From Sphingomonas citri (GTDB lineage: Bacteria > Pseudomonadota > Alphaproteobacteria > Sphingomonadales > Sphingomonadaceae): a stretch of 64,000 nucleotides of DNA. The DNA is taken from NCBI RefSeq assembly GCF_019429485.1, contig NZ_JAHXZN010000001.1:496001-560000 (forward strand), read 5' to 3'. The notes beneath the pieces are model-generated. The model ran no database searches and was not told the DNA's origin. It saw nothing but the letters and a program-made list of their open reading frames with translations. Of the stretch, positions 52,701 through 61,544 are shown in pieces. The translations under genes were made by a program, and so were the position numbers. How positions within the stretch are numbered: the stretch's first letter is position 1; every line of letters starts with the position of its first letter.

Positions 52701-54367
52701 CGGGCGGTGGGGTGTTCGCGCGCGACATGAAGTCCATCCCGCTCTCGCCCGAAGTACGCGCCGCGCTGGGCATCGCGGCGGAGCGGCTCGAGCCGACCGC
52801 GCTGATCTCGGCGATCCTCAAGAGCCCGGTCGACCTGATCTGGTTCGGCGGCATCGGCACCTATGTGAAGGCCGCGTCCGAGAACAACGCCACCGTCGGC
52901 GATCCCGCCAACGACCGGCTCCGCGTCGACGCCGAGGAGCTGCGCGCCACCGCGATCGGCGAGGGCGCGAACCTCGGCGTCACCCAGGCCGCGCGCATCG
53001 CCTTCGCGGCGAGAGGCGGGCGGATCAACACCGACTTCATCGACAATTCGGCCGGCGTCGACTGTTCGGACAATGAGGTCAACATCAAGATCGCGCTCAA
53101 CCGCGAGATGATAGAGGACCGGCTGGCCTTCGACGACCGCAACGCTTTGCTCGGCGCGATGACCGACGATGTCGCGCGGCTGGTGCTGGAGGACAACCGC
53201 CTCCAGACGCTCGCGCTGTCGATCGCCGAGGGCGGCGGGGTGCAGGCGCTGCCCAGCTATGTCCGGCTGATCGAGGTGTTCGAGGAGAGCGGCCGACTCG
53301 ACCGCCGCGTCGAGGGGCTCGGCAGCAACACCGACCTGCTCCGCCGCAGCAGCGACGCGCGCGGGCTCACCCGCCCCGAGCTGGCGGTGCTGCTCGCCAC
53401 CGCCAAGCTCGCGCTGCAGGACGCGATCGAGCATTCGGCGCTCGGCGACGACCCGGCGCTCGCCGAGGACCTCCATGCCGCCTTCCCGCCCGCGATGCGC
53501 GAGCGCTTCGCCGCCGCGATCGACGCGCACCGACTGCGCTTGCAGATCGTCGCCACCAAGCTGGCCAACCGCGTCATCAACCGGATCGGCATCCTCCACC
53601 CATTCGAGCTGGCCGAGGAGGAGGGAGCGACGCTCGCCGATATCGCCGCGATGTTCGTGGTGGTGGAGCGCCAGTTCGGCCTCACCGCGCTGTGGCACGC
53701 GATCGAGACCGAGCCGATGCCCGAGAGCGGTCGGATCGCGCTGTTCGACGAGACCGCGGTGGCGGTGCGCTCGCAGATCGCCGACCTGCTGCGCACCACC
53801 GCCCCGGCCACCCCGCCCTCGGCGGTGCTGGCGCGGCTGTCGGCGGGCATCGAGCGGCTCGACGTCGCCGCGGGCGAGCTGCTGCTCGACGAGGCGCGCG
53901 CGCACTCGCGCCGCATCGCCGACACGCTCGAGCAGGCCGGCGCGCCGCACGATCTCGCCACCCGCGTGGTGCGGCTGTTTGAGCTGGACGGCGCGGTCGG
54001 GCTCGCCGATCTGGGCGAGCGCGCCGGGATCGAGGAGACGCGGCTGGCGCGCGCCTTCACCCGATTGGGGCAGGCGCTGGGGCTCGACTGGGCGCAGTCG
54101 ACCGCGACGCGCATCTCGCCGAGCGACCCGTGGGAGCGGCTGCTGATCGCCGGACTGGCGCGCGACTTCCAGCAGCTGCGGCTCGACTTCTTGGGCCGCG
54201 GCGGGGCGGGCGATCCGGAGGCGCTGGTGGCCGACTGGCTCGCGCGCAACGGGGCTCGCGTGACGCAGTTCCGCGCGGTGATCGACCGCGCGCGCAACGC
54301 GCAGTCGCCGAACGCCGCGATGCTGGCGCAGATCGCGAGCCAGGCGCGCGTGCTGCTGGGGCGGTAG
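49739..54367 (+). CDS. NAD-dependent glutamate dehydrogenase, large (L-type, about 170 kDa)
   Basis: A 1542-residue catabolic enzyme converting glutamate to 2-oxoglutarate and ammonia with NAD. The central catalytic domain holds [37 protein letters not shown] (substrate Lys) and [20 protein letters not shown], then [17 protein letters not shown]. Long N-terminal regulatory domains and a C-terminal helical domain flank it. The start at [17 protein letters not shown] is family-like; a 34-residue upstream extension overlaps an intergenic repeat and looks non-coding. The gene is monocistronic and ends at a hairpin. Confidence 0.96.
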   Translation: [1542 protein letters not shown]

Positions 54368-54390
54368 GAAAGCGCGTGGTCGTCTGAGGT

Positions 54391-54411
54391 TCCTCCCCTT
54401 GCACGGGAGGA
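54391..54411. terminator. Hairpin between gdh and the convergent SulP gene
   Basis: TCCTCCC-cttgcac-GGGAGGA (7-bp perfect arms, 7-base loop) lies 24 bases past the gdh stop and 17 bases past the SulP stop. There is no long T run, so it is at best a modest bidirectional terminator. Confidence 0.45.
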
Positions 54412-54427
54412 TCGGTCCGAGTGCCCC

Positions 54428-55918
54428 TCAGTGCGGCACCACGCCCAATTCCACCCCGGTCTTGTCGTGCAAGGCGAAGCGATCGACGAGGTCGGCGCTG
54501 GCGCGATTATAGCCGGTTACCACGACGACGCGGCCGTCGCGCCGCAGCCGCGCCACCACCTTGTCGAGCGCCGCCACGCCCGAGATGTCCCAGAAGTGCG
54601 CGCCGACCACGTCGATCGTGACATACCGCGCGCCGTCCTCCGCCTGGAAGCCGCGGGTGAAGCGCTCGACCGAGGCGAAGAAGATCTCCCCCGTCACGCG
54701 ATAGGTCGCCCGATCGCCCGTCCCGAGGCGCTCGACCGAGAACAGCCGCTGCACCTTGCCCGCGAAGAAGATGCCCGAGAGCAGCACGCCGGCCAGGACG
54801 CCGAGCGAGAGGTCGCGCGTCGCCACCACCACCGCGACGGTCACCAGCATCACCACCGACGAGGTCGGCGGGTGACGGCGCAGGTTGGGGATCGAGTTCC
54901 AGCTGAACGTGCCGATCGACACCATGATCATCACCGCGACCAGCGCGGGCATCGGCACACGCCCGACCCATGGCCCCAGTACCGCGAGCAGGAACAGCAG
55001 GAAGGCGCCGGCGACGAAGGTGGACAATCGCCCGCGCCCACCCGAGGTGACGTTGATCACCGACTGGCCGATCATCGCGCAACCGCCCATGCCGCCGAAC
55101 AGCGCGGCGACGACATTGGCGCCGCCCTGCCCCGCACACTCGCGACGCTTGTCGCTCTCGGTGTCCGTCATGTCGTCGACGATCTGTGCGGTGAGCAGCG
55201 ACTCGAGCAGGCCGACCGCCGCCATGGTCAGCGAGTACGGCAGGATGATCCGCAGCGTCTCGAGCGTGAGCGGCACCTGCGGCAGCGCGAGGCTGGGCAG
55301 CCCCTCGGGCAGCCGGCCCATGTCGCCGACGGTGTTGACCTGCAGGCCGAGTGCCACGCTGATCGCGCTGAGCACCAGGATCGCCACCAAAGGCGACGGC
55401 ACCGCGCGGGTCAGCCGCGGTAGCCCGTAGATGATCGCGAGGCCGCCCGCGACGAGCGCGTAGCTCACCCAACTCACCCCGGTGAGCTGCGGCAGCTGCG
55501 CGAGGAAGATGAGGATGGCGAGCGCGTTGACGAAACCGGTGATCACCGAGCGCGAGACGAACTGCATGACGAGATCGAGCCGCAACAGGCCGGCGGCGAC
55601 TTGGATCAGCCCCATCAGGATCGTCGCCGCGAACAGATAGTCGACGCCGTGCGCGCGCACGAGCGGCCCGACCACCACTGCCACCGCGGCGGTGGCGGCG
55701 GAGACCATACCCGGGCGGCCGCCGATCAGCGCGATCGTCATGGCGATCGCGACCGAGGCGTAGAGCCCGACGCGCGGGTCGACCCCGGCGATGATCGAGA
55801 AGCCGATCGCCTCGGGGATGAGCGCGAGGGCGACGACGATGCCCGCGAGCACGTCGCGGCGGGCGGCGGCGCCGTCAGTGAACCACTGGCGGCGGTAGGT
55901 TGGCATTGAAGGAGTCAT
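54428..55918 (-). CDS. SulP-family anion transporter with STAS domain
   Basis: A 496-residue SLC26/SulP transporter with 12-14 membrane helices. [20 protein letters not shown] and [20 protein letters not shown] form the substrate-binding N-terminal helices. [20 protein letters not shown] and [20 protein letters not shown] are characteristic. The cytosolic C-terminal STAS domain shows [20 protein letters not shown]. Bacterial SulP proteins carry sulfate, bicarbonate or dicarboxylates. The start is the ATG at 55918, six bases after GGAA. The strongly structured leader RNA upstream is a sign of cis regulation. Confidence 0.94.
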   Translation of the reverse strand: MTPSMPTYRRQWFTDGAAARRDVLAGIVVALALIPEAIGFSIIAGVDPRVGLYASVAIAMTIALIGGRPGMVSAATAAVAVVVGPLVRAHGVDYLFAATILMGLIQVAAGLLRLDLVMQFVSRSVITGFVNALAILIFLAQLPQLTGVSWVSYALVAGGLAIIYGLPRLTRAVPSPLVAILVLSAISVALGLQVNTVGDMGRLPEGLPSLALPQVPLTLETLRIILPYSLTMAAVGLLESLLTAQIVDDMTDTESDKRRECAGQGGANVVAALFGGMGGCAMIGQSVINVTSGGRGRLSTFVAGAFLLFLLAVLGPWVGRVPMPALVAVMIMVSIGTFSWNSIPNLRRHPPTSSVVMLVTVAVVVATRDLSLGVLAGVLLSGIFFAGKVQRLFSVERLGTGDRATYRVTGEIFFASVERFTRGFQAEDGARYVTIDVVGAHFWDISGVAALDKVVARLRRDGRVVVVTGYNRASADLVDRFALHDKTGVELGVVPH

Positions 55919-55928
55919 CGATGATTCC

Positions 55929-56028
55929 ACAACAGGGCACGCGGCGCCAGCTGGGGCGCGAGAGGATCGGTGCGTTGTGTTGTCCGGCGGATCGGCGGCC
56001 GGAAGAGCCACCCGGATTCTCACCGGGT
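55929..56028 (-). promoter_or_regulatory. Structured leader RNA of the SulP gene, candidate sul1-type or other cis-regulatory RNA
   Basis: On the minus strand this 100-nt leader folds into three elements: ACCCGG-N7-CCGGGT, TCCGGC-N9-GCCGGA, and an outer ACAACA/TGTTGT stem with inner ACGC/GCGT and GCGCC/GGCGC helices. It ends 10 bases before the SulP ATG. A conserved RNA (sul1) has been described upstream of sulfate-permease genes in Alphaproteobacteria; I think this may be it, but recall and not comparison supports that. Confidence 0.5.
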
Positions 56029-56130
56029 CCTTGCGGTTGCGCGCGCCTTAGGCGGTGCCGAACGCGCTGACAAGCCCGGACGCTCGGTGAGCCGGCAGGG
56101 CTTGGGGGACAGGCGCGTGTCGTCTAGACG

Positions 56131-56556
56131 ATGGCGATGCCCCTCCACATACGCGACGCCACGGCAGAGGACGAGCACCAGATCATCGCGCTGTGGCACA
56201 GCTGCGGACTGGTCGCACCCCACAACGATCCCGGCGCAGACTTCCGCTTCGCCGTCGCCGGACCTGCCTCCACGGTGCTGGTCGCGCTCGCTGACGACCG
56301 GATCGTCGCCAGCGCGATGGTCGGCCACGACGGTCACCGCGGCTGGCTCTATTACGTCGCGTGCGCCCCCGGGCGCCGCCACGAGAGGCTGGGCAGCCGC
56401 ATCGTCGCGGCCGGCGAGGAGTGGCTCCGCTTTCAGGGAGTCGCCAAGGTGCAGCTGATGATACGCCCGGCCAACGCCGCGGTCGTGCCCTTCTACCAGC
56501 AGCTCGGCTACGAGGACATGCCGCGCGTGCTGATGAGCAAGTGGCTGAACGGCTGA
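56131..56556 (+). CDS. GNAT acetyltransferase, YpeA-like
   Basis: A 141-residue single-domain acetyltransferase. It shows IRDATAEDEHQIIALWHSCG and TVLVALADDRIVASAMVGHD. The YpeA-type core is WLYYVACAPGRRHERLGSRI, QLMIRPANAAVVPFYQQLGY then EDMPRVLMSKWL. The acetyl-CoA loop is less canonical (GRRHERLG in place of the usual QGKGYG), as in YpeA proteins. Its substrate is unknown. It is divergent from the SulP gene and converges on the RHH gene with 21 bases between. Confidence 0.92.
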   Translation: MAMPLHIRDATAEDEHQIIALWHSCGLVAPHNDPGADFRFAVAGPASTVLVALADDRIVASAMVGHDGHRGWLYYVACAPGRRHERLGSRIVAAGEEWLRFQGVAKVQLMIRPANAAVVPFYQQLGYEDMPRVLMSKWLNG

Positions 56557-56577
56557 AGCAGCGTGCGGCCGCCGCGC

Positions 56578-56829
56578 TCACTCGGCCTGCCCTGCCTCCA
56601 CCATCAGCCACGTCCGCAGCGCGCTCGCGAGGTTCGCCGGCTCGGGCTCTCGCACTCGCAGCGCGTCCACCTGCGCCACCAAAGCGGAGAGCGGCAGCTG
56701 GCGCGCCGCCGCGGCGCGCTCGAGGGCCGACCAGAAGACCGGCTCGAGGCTGATCGAGGTCTGGTGCCCCGCGATCGTGATCGAGCGCTTGACCGGGCCG
56801 ACGAAGCCGCCGGGCGGGGACGTGATCAC
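56578..56829 (-). CDS. Ribbon-helix-helix protein (RHH_4)
   Basis: An 83-residue protein with the RHH_4 pattern: [40 protein letters not shown], and a C-terminal [13 protein letters not shown]. Members are small DNA-binding proteins seen widely in sphingomonads. The start is a GTG that overlaps the cobT stop (GTGA), so it is translated with cobT at the end of the cobS-mntA-hepT-cobT operon. It could be an autoregulator of that operon; nothing in the sequence proves it. Confidence 0.85.
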   Translation of the reverse strand: MITSPPGGFVGPVKRSITIAGHQTSISLEPVFWSALERAAAARQLPLSALVAQVDALRVREPEPANLASALRTWLMVEAGQAE

Positions 56830-58652
56830 TCGGCGTCGAACAGCGCGGCGAGCTGCTCGATGATCGTGCCGCCGAGCTGCTCCGCGTCCATGATCGTCAC
56901 AGCGCGGCTGTAATAACGCGTGACGTCGTGGCCGATGCCGATCGCGACCAGCTCGACCGAGGACTTCTTCTCGATCCAGCCGATCACCTGACGCAGATGG
57001 CGCTCCAGATAGGAGCCGGTGTTGACGCTCAGCGTGGAATCGTCGACCGGTGCACCGTCCGAGATCACCATCAGGATGCGGCGTTCCTCCGGCCGTGCGA
57101 GCATGCGCGCGTGCGCCCAGAGCAGCGCCTCGCCGTCGATATTCTCCTTGAGCAGCCCCTCGCGCATCATCAGCCCGAGCGCGTTGCGCGCGCGCCGCCA
57201 TGGCTCGTCGGCCTTCTTGTAGACGATGTGGCGTACGTCGTTGAGGCGGCCGGGCTGCGGCGGGCGGCCCGCGGCGAGCCAGGTCTCGCGACTCTGCCCG
57301 CCCTTCCAGGCGCGCGTGGTGAAGCCGAGTATCTCGGTCTTGACGCCGCAGCGCTCGAGCGTGCGCGCGAGGATGTCGGCGCTGATCGCCGCGATCGAGA
57401 TCGGGCGGCCACGCATCGAGCCGGAATTGTCGATCAGCAGCGTCACCACGGTGTCGCGGAACTCGGTGTCGCGCTCCACCTTGTAGCTGAGCGACTGGGT
57501 GGGGTTGACCACGACGCGGGCCAGCCGCGCCGCGTCGAGCAGCCCCTCGTCCTGGTCGAAGTCCCACGATCGCGACTGCTGCGCCATCAGCCGGCGCTGC
57601 AAGCGGTTGGCGAGCCGCGACACCGCCGACTGGAGGTGCACCAGCTGCTGGTCGAGATAGCCGCGCAGCCGCGCCAGCTCGTCGCTATCGCACAGATCGG
57701 TCGCCGCGATCACCTCGTCGAACTGGGTCGTCCACACGCGATAGTCGAAGTCGGGGCCGAGATCGGCGCTGGGGCGGTTGGGGCGGACCGGCTGCATCCC
57801 CTCCTCGCCGTCGTCGCCGGGCTCACCCTCGGCGTCGTCGTCGAGATCGTCGCCCTCGAGCCGCTCGCTCTCGCCCTCGCTCGACTCGTCGTCGCGCTGC
57901 TGGCCGCGCGCCTCCACCTCGGACTCGCCCTCGCTGCCCTCGGCATCGCCCTCGTCGGGCTGGTCAGTGTCCTGCCCCTCCTCGCTCTCTTCCTCGTCGC
58001 CGCCCTCGTCGCTCTCCTCCGGCGTGCGATCGCCCTCGACCAGCTCGAGGTCCTCGAGCAGCTTACGCGCGAGCCCCTGGAAGGCGCGCTGGTCATCGAG
58101 CGCGAGCGCGAGCGCGGCGAGATCGGCGCGCTCCTCCACCCACTCGCGCACCAACGCGAGCCCGGGCTCGGTCGCGACGGGTGGACGCTCGCCGGTGAGC
58201 GCCTCGCGCACCATTAGCCCGAGCGCCGTGGCGAGTGGCACCTCGCTGCGATTGCGCGCGCGCAGGATCGGGTCGGCGCGCAGCCGCACGTCGAGCGCGG
58301 TAGCGAGATTGGCGGTAATGCCCTGATAGCCGCGGCTGCCGAGCGCCTCGACGCGCGCGTCCTCGATCGCGTCATAGACGCCGCGCGCGGTGGCGTCGTC
58401 GGGCGCGCCGCGGGCGTGGAGCGCGGTGTCGTGGTGGCGGAGGCGCAGCGCGAAGGAGTCGGCGAAGCCGCGCGCCTCGGCGACCTGGTCGGCGGGCAAG
58501 GTGCGCGCCGGCATCGGTACGCGCAGGTGCTTGCCCGACTGCGCCGGTGCGTCGGCGGTGAAGGCGAGCTCCACCTCGGCCTCGTCGGACAGCGCGCGGG
58601 CGGTGCCGCCGAGCACGGACTTGAAGCGGTCGAGCGGGGTATCGGTGGCCAT
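56826..58652 (-). CDS. cobT: Cobaltochelatase CobT subunit-like protein
   Basis: A 608-residue protein. The N-terminal CobT domain ([20 protein letters not shown]) is followed by a long acidic stretch (about 215-300, Glu/Asp/Ser/Gly-rich) and a C-terminal vWA domain with the metal site [36 protein letters not shown] and [16 protein letters not shown] are later conserved blocks. CobT works with the AAA+ protein CobS and the large CobN to insert cobalt into hydrogenobyrinate diamide. Its start overlaps the hepT stop (TGATG). No cobN is in the window, so an alternative MoxR/vWA-type chaperone role is possible. Confidence 0.93.
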   Translation of the reverse strand: MATDTPLDRFKSVLGGTARALSDEAEVELAFTADAPAQSGKHLRVPMPARTLPADQVAEARGFADSFALRLRHHDTALHARGAPDDATARGVYDAIEDARVEALGSRGYQGITANLATALDVRLRADPILRARNRSEVPLATALGLMVREALTGERPPVATEPGLALVREWVEERADLAALALALDDQRAFQGLARKLLEDLELVEGDRTPEESDEGGDEEESEEGQDTDQPDEGDAEGSEGESEVEARGQQRDDESSEGESERLEGDDLDDDAEGEPGDDGEEGMQPVRPNRPSADLGPDFDYRVWTTQFDEVIAATDLCDSDELARLRGYLDQQLVHLQSAVSRLANRLQRRLMAQQSRSWDFDQDEGLLDAARLARVVVNPTQSLSYKVERDTEFRDTVVTLLIDNSGSMRGRPISIAAISADILARTLERCGVKTEILGFTTRAWKGGQSRETWLAAGRPPQPGRLNDVRHIVYKKADEPWRRARNALGLMMREGLLKENIDGEALLWAHARMLARPEERRILMVISDGAPVDDSTLSVNTGSYLERHLRQVIGWIEKKSSVELVAIGIGHDVTRYYSRAVTIMDAEQLGGTIIEQLAALFDAE

Positions 58653-58999
58653 CAGCCCTCCAACGCGCGCAGCGCCGCCTGGCGCAACGCAGGCACTTCA
58701 TTGCGGACCAGCCCGAACAGGATGGTCAGGTCGATGTCATCATAGGCGTGCCGCAGCACGTTGCCGAGCCCACGCACGCGCTCGAACGGCACGTCGGGAG
58801 CGACGGTCGCGAACTGCTCGGGACCAAGCTTCACCACCGCCTCGGCAATCCGCTCCAGGCAGCGCTCGCAGGCGTCGATGGTCTTGCGATCGGCGGCGAA
58901 GGCCGCGAGGTCGAGCCCAGTGACGTAAGCCTCGATACGGGCGGCATTGTCGACGACGTCGCGTAAGCGACGGGCCGCGTCTCTAGTAGACACGGACAC
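58652..58999 (-). CDS. hepT: HepT-like HEPN-domain toxin (DUF86)
   Basis: A 115-residue HEPN/DUF86 helical protein: [39 protein letters not shown], and [20 protein letters not shown] with His84 and Tyr86 of the HxY motif. In classic HepT ribonucleases an Arg sits five residues before that His (RNxLxH). Here that position is Gly and Arg residues lie at 76 and 83, so toxicity may be reduced or the motif shifted. HepT partners with MntA, which AMPylates its Tyr. It overlaps mntA by 17 bases and cobT by 3 bases. The start is GTG at 58999 or 58993. Confidence 0.82.
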   Translation of the reverse strand: MSVSTRDAARRLRDVVDNAARIEAYVTGLDLAAFAADRKTIDACERCLERIAEAVVKLGPEQFATVAPDVPFERVRGLGNVLRHAYDDIDLTILFGLVRNEVPALRQAALRALEG

Positions 59000-59285
59000 G
59001 ATCTCGGTCGATCTCCGCCTGAAGCGCCGATTTCCGCGCGGGCTCGGTGACGAGGTCGACCCGCTGCCCGAGCATCCCCGCGATCGCGTCGCTCAACGCG
59101 AAGAAGGCGAACGGCCCCGCAGCTTTCACGATGTCATAGTCGAGGGCCGCGGCGAGATCGATGTCCGACTCGGCGCCCGCCTCGTCGCGCGCGGTCGAGC
59201 CGAAGAGCGAAAGCGCGCGGATGCCGAGCGCGCGTAGCTCTGGCTCGCACGCACGGAGCAGGTCGATCGCCTCGGTACGCCTCAC
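58983..59285 (-). CDS. mntA: MntA-like minimal nucleotidyltransferase antitoxin
   Basis: A 100-residue MNT-family protein with an exact GSx10DxD motif: Gly29-Ser30 ... Asp41-x-Asp43 (LSLFGSTARDEAGAESDIDL). The third acidic residue is in QRVDLVTEPA. The family includes antitoxins that adenylylate the Tyr of HepT toxins. The start is a GTG within a GTGAGGTGAGGTGAGG run just after the cobS stop, whose AGGTGAGG can serve as ribosome-binding site. It overlaps hepT, which follows in a different frame. Confidence 0.84.
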   Translation of the reverse strand: MRRTEAIDLLRACEPELRALGIRALSLFGSTARDEAGAESDIDLAAALDYDIVKAAGPFAFFALSDAIAGMLGQRVDLVTEPARKSALQAEIDRDRVRVY

Positions 59286-59291
59286 CTCACC

Positions 59292-60296
59292 TCACGCCTT
59301 CGCCACGACGCTCTCCGGCAGGTCCTTGCCGAACACGCGCTGGTAATATTCGGCGACCAGGGCACGCTCGGCCTCGTCGCACTTGTTGAGGAACGACAGC
59401 CGGAAGGCGAAGCCGACGTCGCCGAAGATCAGCGCGTTCTGCGCCCAGCTGATCACGGTGCGCGGGCTCATCACCGTCGATATGTCGCCGTTGACGAAGC
59501 CGCGGCGGGTCAGGTCGGCGACGCGCACCATATTCTCGACCAGCTTCTTGCCCTCGGGCTTGTCATACTCGCCCGACTTGGCGAGCACGATGTTGGCCTC
59601 GGTCGCGGCGGGCAGATAGTTTAGCGTGACCACCACGTTCCAGCGATCCATCTGGCCCTGGTTGATCTGCTGCGTGCCGTGGTAGAGTCCGCTGGTGTCG
59701 CCCAGCCCGACCGTGTTGGCGGTCGCGAACAGGCGGAACCACGGGTTCGGCCGGATCACGCGATTCTGATCGAGCAGCGTCAGCTTGCCCTCAGTCTCGA
59801 GCACGCGCTGGATCACGAACATGACGTCGGGGCGGCCGGCGTCATATTCGTCGAACACCAGCGCGGTCGGCGTCTGCAACGCCCAGGGCAGCAGGCCCTC
59901 GCGGAACTCGGTGATCTGCTGGCCGTCGCGCAGCACGATCGCGTCACGCCCGACCAGGTCGATGCGGCTGATGTGCGCGTCCAGGTTGATGCGGATGCAC
60001 GGCCATTTCAGCCGCGCGGCGACCTGCTCGATATGGCTCGACTTGCCGGTGCCGTGATAGCCCTGCACCATCACGCGGCGGTTGTGCGCGAAGCCGGCGG
60101 CGATCGCGAGCGTGGTGTCGGGATCGAACACATAGGCGGGGTCGAGATCGGGCACGCGCTCGTCCGCCTCGCTGAACGCCGGCACCTGCATGTCACTGTT
60201 GATGCCGAACAGGTCGCGGACGCTGACCATCTTGTCGGGCGCGTCGAGGATGGTCGTGTCGCGGCTGTCGGGCTGGGTATTGGGCAGATCGGTCAT
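59292..60296 (-). CDS. cobS: Cobaltochelatase CobS subunit-like AAA+ ATPase
   Basis: A 334-residue MoxR-type AAA+ ATPase. It has the CobS N-terminal region ([18 protein letters not shown]), Walker [21 protein letters not shown], Walker [15 protein letters not shown], and the sensor segment [20 protein letters not shown]. It supplies ATP energy to the CobT and CobN chelatase. It is the first gene of an operon that continues with mntA six bases after the stop. The start ATG is well placed. Its assignment to the cobalamin pathway is uncertain because CobN is not seen. Confidence 0.95.
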   Translation of the reverse strand: MTDLPNTQPDSRDTTILDAPDKMVSVRDLFGINSDMQVPAFSEADERVPDLDPAYVFDPDTTLAIAAGFAHNRRVMVQGYHGTGKSSHIEQVAARLKWPCIRINLDAHISRIDLVGRDAIVLRDGQQITEFREGLLPWALQTPTALVFDEYDAGRPDVMFVIQRVLETEGKLTLLDQNRVIRPNPWFRLFATANTVGLGDTSGLYHGTQQINQGQMDRWNVVVTLNYLPAATEANIVLAKSGEYDKPEGKKLVENMVRVADLTRRGFVNGDISTVMSPRTVISWAQNALIFGDVGFAFRLSFLNKCDEAERALVAEYYQRVFGKDLPESVVAKA

Positions 60297-60354
60297 TCGC
60301 GGGCACGCCGTTCGCTGGAGGATGCCGTTCCAGTGGGAACGGAACGCGCCCGCG

Positions 60355-61050
60355 TCAACCCGCCGCGGGCGCCGCGGTTGCCTTGGCCGGCAGGTGGAAC
60401 AGGTCGATGAACGCCTCCGCCACGGCGCGATCGCCGCCGAAGCGCAGGCTGCCCGCCGCCTCGGCCGCGGCGATCGGCAGCTTGCCGTAGACGATCGCGG
60501 CCATGGTCTGCGGGTCGGTGTCGAACACCGCGTCGCCGAAGGCGGGCGAGCGCTCGATCGGCAGCGCGCCGTCGGCGAGCCGCGCCACGAACGAGTCGCG
60601 TCCGAACAGGAAGCCGATCGTCATCGGTTCGGCCGCGCGCGCGAGATCGACCATCGTTCGCAGCGACATCATCATCGAGGCGGCCGACAGTGGCAGCGTC
60701 GGATCGTGGTCGGGCGAGCGCGCCGCCCAGCGCCCCAAGGTCATGATCGCGGGCTCGGCCTCATAGCCCCATTCGGTGAGCGCGTAGCCGGCGGCACGCC
60801 CGGGCAGCTCGACCTTCTCCACCACTGCGGTCGCCGCGAGCCGCTCGAGCCGTTGCGTCAGCACGTTGGCGCTGATCCCGGGCAGGCCGGCGCGCAGCTC
60901 GGTGAAGCGGCGCGGGCCGAACATCAGCTCGCGCACGATCAGCAGCGCCCAGCGCTCACCGAGCAGCTCCATCGCCAGCGCGGTGCCGCAGGCATCGTCG
61001 TACCAGCGCTCGCGGCTCGCCGACCCTTTTGTTACATTTTCTAACTTCAT
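60355..61050 (-). CDS. HxlR-family transcriptional regulator with extra C-terminal domain
   Basis: A 231-residue protein. The first 100 residues form an HxlR winged helix: [40 protein letters not shown], and [20 protein letters not shown]. The remaining 130 residues, uncommon in short HxlR proteins, resemble an SCP-2/PadR-like sterol-binding extension ([20 protein letters not shown]). The ATG at 61050 starts [19 protein letters not shown]. It is divergent from a VOC protein gene and probably controls it, with an inverted repeat covering its own start codon. Confidence 0.9.
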   Translation of the reverse strand: MKLENVTKGSASRERWYDDACGTALAMELLGERWALLIVRELMFGPRRFTELRAGLPGISANVLTQRLERLAATAVVEKVELPGRAAGYALTEWGYEAEPAIMTLGRWAARSPDHDPTLPLSAASMMMSLRTMVDLARAAEPMTIGFLFGRDSFVARLADGALPIERSPAFGDAVFDTDPQTMAAIVYGKLPIAAAEAAGSLRFGGDRAVAEAFIDLFHLPAKATAAPAAG

Positions 61051-61068
61051 GGTTGCTTTAAATAACCA
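61050..61068. promoter_or_regulatory. Inverted repeat TGGTT-N9-AACCA between HxlR and VOC genes
   Basis: Five-base perfect arms around an AT-rich spacer (GCTTTAAAT) lie at the first bases of the HxlR leader and 45 bases before the VOC start. The AT-rich core is unusual for this genome. A candidate HxlR operator, but weak by length. Confidence 0.35.
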
Positions 61069-61112
61069 CACGGTCCATCGTTCCACAAGGGACGAGCGAG
61101 GGAGATCGCACC

Positions 61113-61544
61113 ATGGAGAGGATGATTTTCGTGAACCTGCCGGTGGCCGACGTGGCCGCCTCCACGCGTTTCTACGAGGCGCTGGGCTTCAAGCGGAACC
61201 CGGACTTCTCGAACGAACAGGCGTCCGGGATGGTCTGGTCGGACTCGATCTGGGTGATGCTGCTCGGGCACGATTTCTACCGCACGTTCACGCCCAAGAC
61301 GATCGCGGACACGCGCAGCACCAGCGCGGCGCTGCTCTGCCTGTCCTGCGCCTCGCGCGACGAGGTCGACCAGCTCGGCGCGGCGGCGCTGGCGGCGGGC
61401 GGGCGCGAGTTGCACGGTGCCGACGACAAGGGCTTCATGTACGGCCGCGCCTTCGACGATCTCGACGGCCACGGCTGGGAAGTGATGCACATGGACGCGA
61501 ACGCCAAGCCGGCCGAGCAGCATGACGCCGCGGTGCCGGCCTGA
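61113..61544 (+). CDS. VOC-family protein
   Basis: A 143-residue single VOC domain starting MERMIFVNLPVADVAASTRF, with EALGFKRNPDFSNEQAS, FMYGRAFDDLDGHGWEVMHM, and DDKGF. This is the common lactoylglutathione-lyase-like group of VOC proteins (YaeR or PhnB-like) that are often found beside HxlR regulators. The metal ligands are only partly obvious, so catalytic activity is uncertain. The start follows GGGAG-type sequence. The gene is probably controlled by the divergent HxlR regulator. Confidence 0.88.
   Translation: MERMIFVNLPVADVAASTRFYEALGFKRNPDFSNEQASGMVWSDSIWVMLLGHDFYRTFTPKTIADTRSTSAALLCLSCASRDEVDQLGAAALAAGGRELHGADDKGFMYGRAFDDLDGHGWEVMHMDANAKPAEQHDAAVPA

Noticed and set aside
49679..53950. 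A 1423-codon open frame antisense to the glutamate dehydrogenase gene
   Set aside because: High GC leaves the antisense of long genes free of stops. The protein is dominated by Arg/Asp/Gly/His/Val repeats without a recognisable domain and it exactly mirrors a well-supported gene.
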